Shown here: positions 17,973-25,509 of the stretch, piece by piece
Numbering within the stretch: position 1 is the stretch's first letter
How the letters are laid out: the number at the start of each line of letters is the position of its first letter
Source of the DNA: Actinotalea sp. JY-7876
Lineage (GTDB): Bacteria; Actinomycetota; Actinomycetes; Actinomycetales; Cellulomonadaceae
Length of the DNA: 64,000 nt
Assembly: GCF_014042015.1 (NCBI RefSeq)
Contig: NZ_CP059493.1
Location: 1-64,000, forward strand
Direction: 5' to 3'
The notes under the pieces: model-generated
The model's database searches: none
Told to the model about the DNA's origin: nothing
The model's input: only the letters and a program-made list of their open reading frames with translations
Translations under genes and position numbers: made by a program

Positions 17973-18944
17973 TCAGCCGTCCGAGCCCTTCGCGGTGTGC
18001 GAGGGGTCGTCCGTCTGGCCCGGCACGTCGGTCGGGATCTTGTCCGCGTCGAGCGGCAGCCCGCTGTGGTCGCTCGGCTCGTCCGTCGCGCCAGGTGCCG
18101 TGCCGCTGCCCGTCTTGTCCGTGCTCATGGTGCCCTCCGGTGTCTCGATCGCCTCGGTGACCTCGTCGTCCCCGAGCACGGCGTCTGCCCGGCCGGCGGC
18201 GCGGCGCCGCGGCGAGGCCTTGCGTGCCTTCTCGGCGGCCTCGCGCGCCAGCGCGGCGGCCCTCTCCGTCGCCTCACGCGTGCGGGCGACGGTCTCGCCC
18301 GCCGCCTCGCCGACCGTCTCGGCCGCGTCGGCGAGCTCGTAGCGGACGTCGGCGGCGGCGGCCTTGAGCCGCTCCGAGCCGGTGTCCTCGGTCTCCCACG
18401 GCTGCTCGGCCCACGGGTCCGTCGTCGGACGGCTGCGGCGCCAGGCCCCGACGGCCCCCACGATGCCGACGACCCCGGCGACGAGCCAGAACACCTTCGC
18501 GAACCGGTGCGACTTCGGCGGGGCCGGCGGCTCGACGTGGGCGATCTCGCTCAGCTTGGTGGACGCGGCGTCGCGGGCCTTGTCGGCCCCGGCCGCGGCG
18601 GCGACGGCGGCCGCGTTGACGGCCGCGACGATCTTCGGCAGGAGCTCGTCGACGAAGCGGTCGTGCGCGGACTCGACGATCGGCAGCGACTTCTCGGCGG
18701 CCTTCTCGACGCGCGGGGCGGCGGCGGCCGTGGCGTCGTGCAGGGCCTTCTCGACGCGCGGCGTCGCCCACCCCTTCGCCTGCAGCGCGGCGGCCTTGGC
18801 CTCTTCGCCGAGGCGGGCCGCGGCCATGCCGGCCTGTGCTGACGCGTCGGCGAGGGCGGCCTGGACGTGGGCGGCGTGTGCCTTGAGGTCATCCACCTCC
18901 ACGACGGGTACGGCTGTCGTACGGCGGCGAATGCGGTCGAACAT
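17973..18944 (-). CDS. Helix-rich single-pass membrane protein of unknown function
   Basis: A 323-residue protein starting MFDRIRRRTTAVPVVEVDDLK, with AGGGAG-type ribosome binding sequence upstream. Residues 20-150 are long Ala/Glu/Lys-rich amphipathic helices with repeated PRVEKA blocks (about 60-80), like apolipoprotein or phasin-type helices. A hydrophobic segment FAKVFWLVAGVVGIVGAVGAW follows near 148-168, then more charged helices with an ARTREATERAAALAREAAEKARKA stretch split by small residues, a basic block, and an acidic Ser/Thr/Asp-rich tail. Similar proteins are frequent in Actinobacteria without assigned function. It is divergent from ppiA. Confidence 0.75.
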   Translation of the reverse strand: MFDRIRRRTTAVPVVEVDDLKAHAAHVQAALADASAQAGMAAARLGEEAKAAALQAKGWATPRVEKALHDATAAAAPRVEKAAEKSLPIVESAHDRFVDELLPKIVAAVNAAAVAAAAGADKARDAASTKLSEIAHVEPPAPPKSHRFAKVFWLVAGVVGIVGAVGAWRRSRPTTDPWAEQPWETEDTGSERLKAAAADVRYELADAAETVGEAAGETVARTREATERAAALAREAAEKARKASPRRRAAGRADAVLGDDEVTEAIETPEGTMSTDKTGSGTAPGATDEPSDHSGLPLDADKIPTDVPGQTDDPSHTAKGSDG

Positions 18945-19065
18945 GGTCGACTCCCTGCTTTCGGCGGACGGGGACCCGCCCGGTGCCAGCCCGGGCGCTC
19001 GTGCTGGTGCCCATCGTGCCACCGTCGGGCGGGCTGCGCCCTGCGCTGCGTGCGAGGATGTGGTC

Positions 19066-19602
19066 ATGTTCGCGACCCTTCACACGACCGCAGGCGACAT
19101 CCGCGTCGAGCTCTTCCCGAACCAGGCGCCCAAGACGGTGAAGAACTTCACCGGGCTGGCCACCGGCACCACGACGTGGACGGACCCGGCCACGGGTGCC
19201 GAGCGGAACGACCCGCTGTACGACGGCGTCGTCTTCCACCGCGTCATCCCCGGGTTCATGATCCAGGGCGGCGACCCGCTGGGCACCGGCACCGGCGGCC
19301 CCGGCTACAGCTTCGACGACGAGATCTCCGAGCTCCGCTTCGACCAGCCCTACCTGCTGGCCATGGCCAACGCCGGCCTGCGCCGCGACCCGGTCACGGG
19401 CCGCACCGGCGGCACCAACGGCTCGCAGTTCTTCATCACGGTGACGCCCACGCCGCACCTCAACGGCAAGCACACGATCTTCGGCAAGGTCGCCGACGAC
19501 GAGAGCCGCGCCGTGGTCGACGCGATCGCCGCGACGCGCACGGGCCGCGGCGACCGGCCCGTCGAGGACATCGTCATCACCTCGGTGACCGTCGAGGAGT
19601 GA
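19066..19602 (+). CDS. ppiA: Cyclophilin-type peptidyl-prolyl cis-trans isomerase
   Basis: Catalyses proline isomerisation during protein folding. The 178-residue product spans a complete cyclophilin fold: FHRVIPGFMIQGGDP (about 45-59) contains the catalytic Arg, and NGSQFFITVTPTPHLNGKHTIFGKV (split here around residues 119-143) contains the Gln/Phe and His of the active site. It has no signal peptide and is therefore cytoplasmic. The ATG at 19066 gives the family's usual start (MFATLHTTAGDI). The stop overlaps the next GTG (GTGA). The ppiA-rhomboid-crgA neighbourhood equals mycobacterial Rv0009-Rv0011c. Confidence 0.95.
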   Translation: MFATLHTTAGDIRVELFPNQAPKTVKNFTGLATGTTTWTDPATGAERNDPLYDGVVFHRVIPGFMIQGGDPLGTGTGGPGYSFDDEISELRFDQPYLLAMANAGLRRDPVTGRTGGTNGSQFFITVTPTPHLNGKHTIFGKVADDESRAVVDAIAATRTGRGDRPVEDIVITSVTVEE

Positions 19603-20462
19603 GCACTCCGTCGGCCGCACCGGGACCCGCCTACGGCGCGGTCCCGGTGTGCCCGCGCCACCCCGACCGCGTCTCGTACGTCCGGTGCCAGCGCTGCGAG
19701 CGCCCCGTGTGCGCCGAGTGCCAGCGCCCTGCCGCCGTCGGCGTGCACTGCGTCGACTGCGTGCGCGAGGCGTCCCGCACGGCGCCGGCGCGCCGCACGG
19801 TCTTCGGTGCCCCCGTGCGCACAGGGCCCCCGGTGGTGACCCTGACCCTCATCGGGCTGTGCGTCGTCAGCTACCTCCTGCAGTGGGCCGTGGGCTGGCC
19901 GTGGACCGAGCGGCTCGTGTTCCAGCCGGCCGCCGCCGAGGCCCAGCCGTGGCGCTTCCTCACCGCGGGGTTCCTGCACTCCACCCAGGGGTACCTCGCG
20001 TTCACCCACATCGCGTTCAACATGTACGCGCTGTGGCTGCTCGGGCGTGAGCTGGAGCTGGCCCTCGGCCGGTGGCGCTTCCTCACGCTGTACCTCGCCT
20101 CCGTCCTCGGCGGCAACGTGCTGTACCTGCTCCTGGCGGACGGTGCGAGCTGGTGGCAGATCGTCCTGGGGGCGTCGGGCGGGGTCTTCGGGCTCTTCGG
20201 CGCGATCGTCGTCGTGCTCCGTCGCATGGGCCGCAGCGCGCGTCCCATCCTGGCGATCATCGGCATCAACGCGGTCATCGGCTTCGTGGTCCCCAACGTG
20301 GCCTGGCAGGGTCACCTCGGCGGGCTGCTCGTGGGCCTCGCGCTCGGCGCCGCCTACGCCTACGCACCGCGGGAGCGGCGCACGCTCGTGGGCGTCGGGG
20401 CGAGCATGCTGGTCGTCGTCGTCCTCGTCCTGCTGGCGGCGCTGCGGTACGCCACGGTGTGA
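19599..20462 (+). CDS. Rhomboid family intramembrane serine protease with N-terminal zinc-ribbon
   Basis: Membrane-embedded protease of 287 residues. The catalytic dyad is Ser193 in GASGGVFG and His239 in WQGHLGG. Six to seven hydrophobic helices run from about residue 75 to the end, and the conserved HIAFNMYALW segment near 130 precedes the catalytic helix. The N-terminal 60 residues contain CPRHP, CQRCERPVC, CAECQRP and CVDC, a B-box-like zinc-binding ribbon seen in many actinobacterial rhomboids and probably cytoplasmic. The GTG start at 19599 overlaps the ppiA stop, so the two are translationally coupled. Substrates are unknown. Confidence 0.9.
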   Translation: MSTPSAAPGPAYGAVPVCPRHPDRVSYVRCQRCERPVCAECQRPAAVGVHCVDCVREASRTAPARRTVFGAPVRTGPPVVTLTLIGLCVVSYLLQWAVGWPWTERLVFQPAAAEAQPWRFLTAGFLHSTQGYLAFTHIAFNMYALWLLGRELELALGRWRFLTLYLASVLGGNVLYLLLADGASWWQIVLGASGGVFGLFGAIVVVLRRMGRSARPILAIIGINAVIGFVVPNVAWQGHLGGLLVGLALGAAYAYAPRERRTLVGVGASMLVVVVLVLLAALRYATV

Positions 20463-20626
20463 ACCGTCCACAGGCGGGTCACACCGGGGGAACTACACGG
20501 GTGTAGTTATCCACAGAGTTGTGCACTCCTGGGGAGAACTCTCGGCGGCGCCGGACGCACGAGAGCCCTCGTCCCGGGGGACGAGGGCTCTCGGAGCGCG
20601 GGGCCGGCCGTCAGGGGCCGGCGCCG
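20463..20626. other. Convergent intergenic region with DnaA boxes and a palindrome
   Basis: Lies between the 3' ends of the rhomboid gene and crgA, so it is not a promoter region. It has a perfect consensus DnaA box TTATCCACA (20507-20515), a second close match CCGTCCACA (20464-20472), a poorer one TTGTGCACT (20519-20527), and an 18-base palindrome AACTACACGGGTGTAGTT (20491-20508) whose right arm overlaps the perfect box by two bases. Confidence 0.7.
20560..20593 (-). terminator. crgA terminator hairpin
   Basis: A perfect 15-base-pair stem (20560-20574 with 20579-20593), loop CGGG, 33 bases past the crgA stop on the minus strand. It could also stop read-through from the rhomboid gene on the plus strand. 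Confidence 0.8.
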
Positions 20627-20872
20627 TCAGTGCCAGCGCGTGGTGAGCGAGAATCCGGCGATGATGAGCACGAACCCGACCGCGAGGTTCCAGCTGCCGA
20701 TGCCCGGGATCGGGTACTGCGACTGGAAGATGTAGGTCACGACGACCCAGATCAGGCCGACGATCATCAGACCCAGCATCGTGGGGACGAGCCAGCGGGG
20801 GTTGGTCTTCGGCCCCTGCGCCGCGGGCGGCGGGACGTACGCCGGCTTCTTGCGCGGCTTCGACTCGGGCAC
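20627..20872 (-). CDS. crgA: Cell division protein CrgA
   Basis: CrgA is a small actinobacterial membrane protein that interacts with FtsZ and FtsI-type septum proteins and controls septation. The 81-residue product starts MPESKPRKKPAYVPP, the family's basic Pro-rich head, then has two hydrophobic helices (about 30-52 and 60-78) separated by a short loop with PIPGIGSWN. The GTG at 20872 is chosen over an upstream ATG at 20905 because AGGAG lies 7 bases before it and the head then matches the family. It is divergent from the DUF881 gene. Confidence 0.93.
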   Translation of the reverse strand: MPESKPRKKPAYVPPPAAQGPKTNPRWLVPTMLGLMIVGLIWVVVTYIFQSQYPIPGIGSWNLAVGFVLIIAGFSLTTRWH

Positions 20873-20965
20873 GGTGGATCTCCTGGCGCAGCGGTGGTCC
20901 GGCACGGGAGGCCGGAGGTTCGTCGTCTAGCGTAGTGGCACGGTCCGGGCCCGGAGGGAGGCGAC

Positions 20966-21790
20966 ATGTCGGAGCGAGGCAAGCACGCCCACGACGCCGT
21001 CGACCCCGCTCCCGAGACCGACCACGCCGAGGACCGGACCGGCGGGCGGGCACCGTGGGGCGGCGCGGTCGCCGTGAGCCTCGTGCTGGTGATGGCGGGC
21101 TTCCTGTTCGCCGCCAACGCCCGCCTCGCGGGAGGGCCCGACGGCCGTCAGCCGCAGGACCTCGCCGGCCTGGTCGAGGTGGAGTCGGCGCGGCTGGGAG
21201 AGATCGAGGCGGAGGTGCGTGACCTCGAGGCGGAGGTGGGCCTGCTCACGGACGCCCAGGTGGGCGACCTGCCCATGCTCGACCCGACGACCGCCGAGCT
21301 GGAGGCGCTGGCCGCGGGGCTCCAGCCGGTCGAGGGTCCGGGCCTGACGGTGCGCCTCAGCGACGCGCCGGCGAACGTGCCCCGCCCCGACGACGTGACC
21401 AACGACGACCTCGTCGTGCACCAGCAGGACCTCCAGGCGGTCATCAACGGCCTCTGGGCGGGCGGGGCGGAGGCCATGACGCTGCAGGGCCAGCGCGTGG
21501 TCGCGACGTCCGCCTTCCGGTGCGTCGGCAACGTGCTGCTGCTCCACGGGCGCACCTACTCCCCGCCCTTCGTGGTGCGCGCCGTCGGGGACCCCGACGA
21601 GCTGCGCGCCTCACTGCTCCAGTCGCCCGCGATCCAGGAGTACCTGCAGTGGGTCGACGCCGTCGGTCTCGGGTGGTCCACGACGGTGGAGGGTGACCTG
21701 GAGCTCCCCGCCTACGAGGGCAGCGCCGACCTGCAGTACGCCGACGTCCCGGACGGCGTCGACGTCTTCGCGGCGGGGAGCGCGTCATGA
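20966..21790 (+). CDS. DUF881 family membrane protein
   Basis: A 274-residue protein with a cytoplasmic charged head, one membrane helix (about residues 32-52, VAVSLVLVMAGFLFAANA), a coiled-coil stretch (about 70-110, RLGEIEAEVRDLEAEVGLL) and a DUF881 domain (about 115-260, with NDLVVHQQDLQAVINGLWAGGAEAMTLQGQ split around 150-175). It corresponds to mycobacterial Rv0012. DUF881 proteins are extracytoplasmic and unassigned, some linked to division. Its stop overlaps the sortase ATG (ATGA), so it forms a unit with srtE, the 51-aa membrane protein and pabA. Confidence 0.88.
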   Translation: MSERGKHAHDAVDPAPETDHAEDRTGGRAPWGGAVAVSLVLVMAGFLFAANARLAGGPDGRQPQDLAGLVEVESARLGEIEAEVRDLEAEVGLLTDAQVGDLPMLDPTTAELEALAAGLQPVEGPGLTVRLSDAPANVPRPDDVTNDDLVVHQQDLQAVINGLWAGGAEAMTLQGQRVVATSAFRCVGNVLLLHGRTYSPPFVVRAVGDPDELRASLLQSPAIQEYLQWVDAVGLGWSTTVEGDLELPAYEGSADLQYADVPDGVDVFAAGSAS

Positions 21791-22593
21791 CCGTCGCCGA
21801 CCAGCGGCCCGCCGCGGCCCGTCACCGGCAGCCCGAGCGGAGGGCGACCGGCCACCGTGGCGCGACGGTCGTGGGCGTCCTGGGCGAGGTGCTCATCACC
21901 CTCGGCGTGCTCCTCGCGCTGTTCGTGGTCTGGCAGCTGTGGTGGACCGACGTCGCGGCGGGAGCCGACCAGCGCAGGGCCATCGCCGACCTCGACTGGG
22001 TCGTCTCCGAGCCGGAGGCACGGGACGAGGCGGAGACGGAGACGGAGACGACCGGACCGCGCTACGACGAGCCCGCGCCGGTCATGGCGGAGCCGGCGAA
22101 CCTGACGACGTTCGCGACGCTGCAGGTCCCGCGGTTCGGGCCGGACTTCATGCCGACCATCACCCAGGGGACCAGCCGGCCCGACGTGCTCGACAAGGGC
22201 GGCCTCGGCCACTACGAGGGCACGGCCATGCCGGGCCAGATCGGGAACTTCGCCGTCGCGGGCCACCGCACGACGTACGGCAAGCCGCTCAACCGCGCGG
22301 CCGAGCTCCAGGTGGGCGACCCCCTCATCGTCCAGACGCCGGACGCCTGGTACGTCTACCGGGTCACCGGCCACGAGATCGTGCTGCCGCACCAGGTCGA
22401 GGTCGTCGCGCCGGTGCCGAACGACCCGGGCGCGACCCCGACCGTCGCGAGCATGACGCTGACGACGTGCCACCCGATGTTCTCCGCGCGGGAGCGCTAC
22501 GTCGTCCACTCCGAGCTCGACTACTGGATGCCGGTCGCGGACGGCGTGCCGCCGGACCTCGTGGCCCCCGCCGACCCCTCCGGAGGTGCCTGA
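21787..22593 (+). CDS. srtE: Class E sortase
   Basis: Cysteine transpeptidase that attaches secreted proteins to peptidoglycan; class E enzymes in GC-rich Actinobacteria usually recognise LAXTG-type signals. The catalytic triad is His160 in FAVAGHRTTYGKP, Cys228 in TLTTCHP and an Arg in ARERYVVHS (Arg237 or Arg235). A membrane anchor lies near residues 33-55. The linker (about 72-98) is acidic with repeated Glu-Thr. Total length 268 is normal. It is coupled to the DUF881 gene upstream and to a 51-aa membrane protein downstream. No sortase substrate gene is adjacent. Confidence 0.92.
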   Translation: MTVADQRPAAARHRQPERRATGHRGATVVGVLGEVLITLGVLLALFVVWQLWWTDVAAGADQRRAIADLDWVVSEPEARDEAETETETTGPRYDEPAPVMAEPANLTTFATLQVPRFGPDFMPTITQGTSRPDVLDKGGLGHYEGTAMPGQIGNFAVAGHRTTYGKPLNRAAELQVGDPLIVQTPDAWYVYRVTGHEIVLPHQVEVVAPVPNDPGATPTVASMTLTTCHPMFSARERYVVHSELDYWMPVADGVPPDLVAPADPSGGA

Positions 22594-22748
22594 TGTACGC
22601 CTGGCTGTGGCGTGCCCTCCCCGGCCCGGCGTGGGTCCGGGCGCTGATCATGGTGGCGCTCGCCGCGGCGGTCGTCGCCGCCTGCTTCACGTGGGTCTTC
22701 CCGGCGATCGCCCCCCTCATGCCCTTCAACGAGACCACGGTGGACTGA
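22593..22748 (+). CDS. Small single-pass membrane protein of unknown function
   Basis: A 51-residue protein starting MYAWLWRALPGPAWVRALIM and continuing with an Ala/Val-rich hydrophobic helix (about 17-42), ending FNETTVD. The ATG overlaps the srtE stop (TGATG) and its own stop is one base before the pabA ATG, so it is embedded in the operon; CGGAGG precedes it. Similar mini-proteins occupy this place in related actinobacteria, which argues it is real. It could be a sortase partner or a membrane assembly factor, but nothing in the sequence shows that. Confidence 0.75.
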   Translation: MYAWLWRALPGPAWVRALIMVALAAAVVAACFTWVFPAIAPLMPFNETTVD

Positions 22749-22749
22749 C

Positions 22750-23400
22750 ATGACCCGGATCCTCGTCGTGGACAACTACGACTCCTTCGTCTACACGATC
22801 GTCGGCTACCTCGACCAGCTCGGGGCCGAGACCGTCGTCGTGCGCAACGACGCCGTGCCGCCGCTCGCCGAGCGCGAGGGGTACGACGGCGTCCTCATCT
22901 CACCCGGTCCGGGTACGCCCCGTGCGGCCGGCCAGAGCATGGACGTCATCCGCGACTGCGCGGGCACGGGCACGCCCATGCTCGGCGTCTGCCTCGGGCA
23001 CCAGGCCCTGGCGGAGGTCTACGGCGCGACGGTCACGCACGCGCCGGAGCTGATGCACGGCAAGACCAGCGCGGTCCAGCACGACGGCGCGGGGGTCCTG
23101 GCGGGCCTGGACGCGCCGTTCACGGCGACGCGGTACCACTCCCTCGCCGTGGTGGACGGCACCGTCCCGGACGACCTCGTCGTGACCGCGCGCACGGCGC
23201 CCGGTGCGGGGCCCGGGGTGATCATGGGTCTGCAGCACCGTGAGCTGCCGCTCCACGGCGTCCAGTTCCACCCCGAGTCGGTGCTCACCGAGGGCGGCCA
23301 CCGGCTCCTCGCGAACTGGCTCGAGGTCTGCGGGCTGGACGGTGCTGTCGAGGCGTCGGCGGGCATGGCGCCCCTGGTGCGCGAGGCCGCGCGCTCCTGA
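22750..23400 (+). CDS. pabA: Aminodeoxychorismate/anthranilate synthase component II (glutamine amidotransferase)
   Basis: Class I glutamine amidotransferase that supplies ammonia for anthranilate (tryptophan) or 4-amino-4-deoxychorismate (folate) synthesis. The catalytic triad is visible: Cys81 in GVCLGHQ, His174 and Glu176 in HPES. The N-terminus ILVVDNYDSFVYT is diagnostic for the TrpG/PabA family. Length 216. The partner component I gene is not in the window, so it is likely to be amphibolic between folate and tryptophan, as reported for several bacteria; the locus is called trpG in mycobacteria. Two bases follow the previous stop, so it is in the same operon. Confidence 0.92.
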   Translation: MTRILVVDNYDSFVYTIVGYLDQLGAETVVVRNDAVPPLAEREGYDGVLISPGPGTPRAAGQSMDVIRDCAGTGTPMLGVCLGHQALAEVYGATVTHAPELMHGKTSAVQHDGAGVLAGLDAPFTATRYHSLAVVDGTVPDDLVVTARTAPGAGPGVIMGLQHRELPLHGVQFHPESVLTEGGHRLLANWLEVCGLDGAVEASAGMAPLVREAARS

Positions 23401-23413
23401 CGGCGGACGGACG

Positions 23414-23445
23414 AAGGGCCCGCCGCGTGTGCGCGGCGGGCCCTT
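23414..23445. terminator. Bidirectional terminator between pabA and pknB
   Basis: A perfect 14-base-pair stem (23414-23427 with 23432-23445), loop TGTG, flanked by AA on the left and TT on the right of the stem. It lies between the converging pabA and pknB genes and can serve both. Confidence 0.85.
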
Positions 23446-23466
23446 CTCGTCGTCGTCAGCCGAGGG

Positions 23467-25509
23467 CTACGCGTCGTCGTCGGGGGCCGGCTCCTTGCCC
23501 TTGGACAGGATGACCGTCACCGTCGATCCTTCGTCCACCGAGGTCCCTGCTGCGGGCTCCGTGCGCACGACGCGGCCCTCCGGCTGCGTGGCGTCGAAGA
23601 CGGCCTCGCCGGCGACGGAGTTGAGGCCCGCGGCGCCGAGCTGCGCCGCCGCCTCGTCGTAGCGCTTGCCCGTCACGTCCGGCACGGAGACCTTCTCGAT
23701 GACCGGCGCGGTCGCGACCGTGATGCCGACCTCCGAGCCCTGCGGCACGGGGCCCGGCGTGCGGCTCTGTGCGATGACCGTCCCGGGGGGCGCGTCGCCT
23801 GTCGCCTCCTCGCTGATCGAGGGGATGAGGCCGAGGGCGACGAGCTCGCCGCGCGCCTGCTCGAGCGTGCGGGGCGGGTCGAGGAGGTTCGGCAGCTGGA
23901 CGAGGCCCGTGGACAGCACGAGCGTCACGGGGGTGGCGGTGGGGTCCACGGCGGTCCCCGCGGCGGGGTCCGTGCGGATCACCCGGTCCTTGTCGACGTC
24001 CGGGCTGTCCTCGGTCGACACCGAGATGTCCGTGAAGCCGAGCCGCTCGAGCTCCGCGCGGGCCTGCTGCTGCGTGTAGTTCGACATGTCGGGGATCTCG
24101 ACCGCCTCGGCGCCCTCCGAGACCACGACCTGCACGGTGGCTCCCTCGTCGACCTGCTCGTCGGCGCCGGGGTCCGTGCTGATGACGAAGCCGGCCTGCA
24201 CCTCGAGGCTCGGCTCGCTGACGCGCTCGAACTCCAGGCCGAGGTCGGTGATGGCTGCGCGCGCCTGCGCCTCGTCCATCCCCACGACGTTGGGGACGGT
24301 GACGAGCACCGGTTCCTCCTCGCCGCCGCCCTGGGTCAGCACGATCGCGATGCCGATCACGGCCGCGAGGGCGACGCCGATGAGGACCCACAGGATCCAG
24401 CGCCGCCTGGGCGCCTCGTCCTCGTCGGGGTCCGTGCCCTGCGTCGTCCTGGTCGTGGTGCCCGTGCCGGCACCCCCGACCTGGGACCAGGGCGCGGCCC
24501 CGGTCGGCGGCAGCGCCTGCGTGGCACCCGCGCCGGCACCCATCACCTGGGTCGCGGCGGTCTGCGGGCTGGGGCGCAGCACCTCGGTCGCCGCGGCCCC
24601 AGCGAGGGCCCCGGCGGCGAGGGCGCCGACCGCGGGTGCGTTGACGTGCCCGCCCCGCAGGGCCGACTCGAGGTCCGCACGGAACTCGGCCGCGGAGCTG
24701 TAGCGCTGGTCCCGGTCCTTGGCGAGGGCCTTGGACGTGATGCGGTCCAGCGCCTCCGGGATGTCGGACGCGAACGTGCTGGGCGGCGGCGCCTGCTCGC
24801 GCGCGTGCTGGTAGGCCACGGCCACCGGCGAGTCGCCGATGAAGGGCGGGCGGCCCGTCAGCAGCTCGAACAGCAGGCAGCCGGTCGAGTACAGGTCGCT
24901 GCGGGAGTCGACCTGCTCGCCGCGAGCCTGCTCGGGGGAGAGGTACTGGGCCGTCCCGATGACGGCCTGCGTCTGCGTCATCGTCCCGGCGGAGTCGGCC
25001 ATCGCGCGGGCGATGCCGAAGTCCATGACCTTGACCGCGCCGGTGGGCGTCAGCATGACGTTCGCGGGCTTGATGTCGCGGTGCACGATGCCGGCGTGGT
25101 GGGAGTACTCGAGCGCCGAGAGCACGCCGGCGGTGATCTCGACGGCCTCCTCGATCGGCACGGCCGTGCCGTCCCGCAGGATGTCGCGGACCGTGTGGCC
25201 CTCGACGTACTCCATGACGATGAACGGCACGTGCGAGACGGCGCCGCCGGGCTCGGTGAAGATGTCCTCGCCGGTGTCGTAGACGGCGACGATCGCCGGG
25301 TGGTTGAGCGAGGCAGCCGCCTGCGCCTCCCGGCGGAAGCGGGCCTGGAAGGACGGGTCGCGCGCGAGGTCCGAGCGGAGGATCTTGATCGCGACCGTGC
25401 GGCCCAGGCGCGTGTCGTGGCCGATGTGGACCTCGGCCATCCCGCCGCGCCCGATGAGCTCGCCGACCTCGTAGCGGCCGCCGAGGATTCGGGGTGCGTC
25501 GTCCACCAC
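23467..25509 (-). CDS. pknB: Ser/Thr protein kinase PknB with four PASTA repeats
   Basis: Membrane receptor kinase that senses peptidoglycan fragments and controls growth. The kinase domain (about 12-280) has the Gly-rich loop LIGRGGMAEV, Lys42 in VAIKIL, HRD with Asp145, DFG with Asp163, and activation-loop threonines in AGTMTQTQ (176-180). A linker leads to one membrane helix (371-391, WILWVLIGVALAAVIGIAIV). Four PASTA domains (about 402-675) start at VTVPNVVGM, VEIPDMSNY, VQLPNLLDP and VSVPDVTGK. Length 680 is normal for actinobacterial PknB. The start is the GTG at 25509, overlapping the pknA stop by one base (TAGTG); GAGGAA lies upstream. It closes the fhaA-to-pknB operon. Confidence 0.96.
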   Translation of the reverse strand: MVDDAPRILGGRYEVGELIGRGGMAEVHIGHDTRLGRTVAIKILRSDLARDPSFQARFRREAQAAASLNHPAIVAVYDTGEDIFTEPGGAVSHVPFIVMEYVEGHTVRDILRDGTAVPIEEAVEITAGVLSALEYSHHAGIVHRDIKPANVMLTPTGAVKVMDFGIARAMADSAGTMTQTQAVIGTAQYLSPEQARGEQVDSRSDLYSTGCLLFELLTGRPPFIGDSPVAVAYQHAREQAPPPSTFASDIPEALDRITSKALAKDRDQRYSSAAEFRADLESALRGGHVNAPAVGALAAGALAGAAATEVLRPSPQTAATQVMGAGAGATQALPPTGAAPWSQVGGAGTGTTTRTTQGTDPDEDEAPRRRWILWVLIGVALAAVIGIAIVLTQGGGEEEPVLVTVPNVVGMDEAQARAAITDLGLEFERVSEPSLEVQAGFVISTDPGADEQVDEGATVQVVVSEGAEAVEIPDMSNYTQQQARAELERLGFTDISVSTEDSPDVDKDRVIRTDPAAGTAVDPTATPVTLVLSTGLVQLPNLLDPPRTLEQARGELVALGLIPSISEEATGDAPPGTVIAQSRTPGPVPQGSEVGITVATAPVIEKVSVPDVTGKRYDEAAAQLGAAGLNSVAGEAVFDATQPEGRVVRTEPAAGTSVDEGSTVTVILSKGKEPAPDDDA

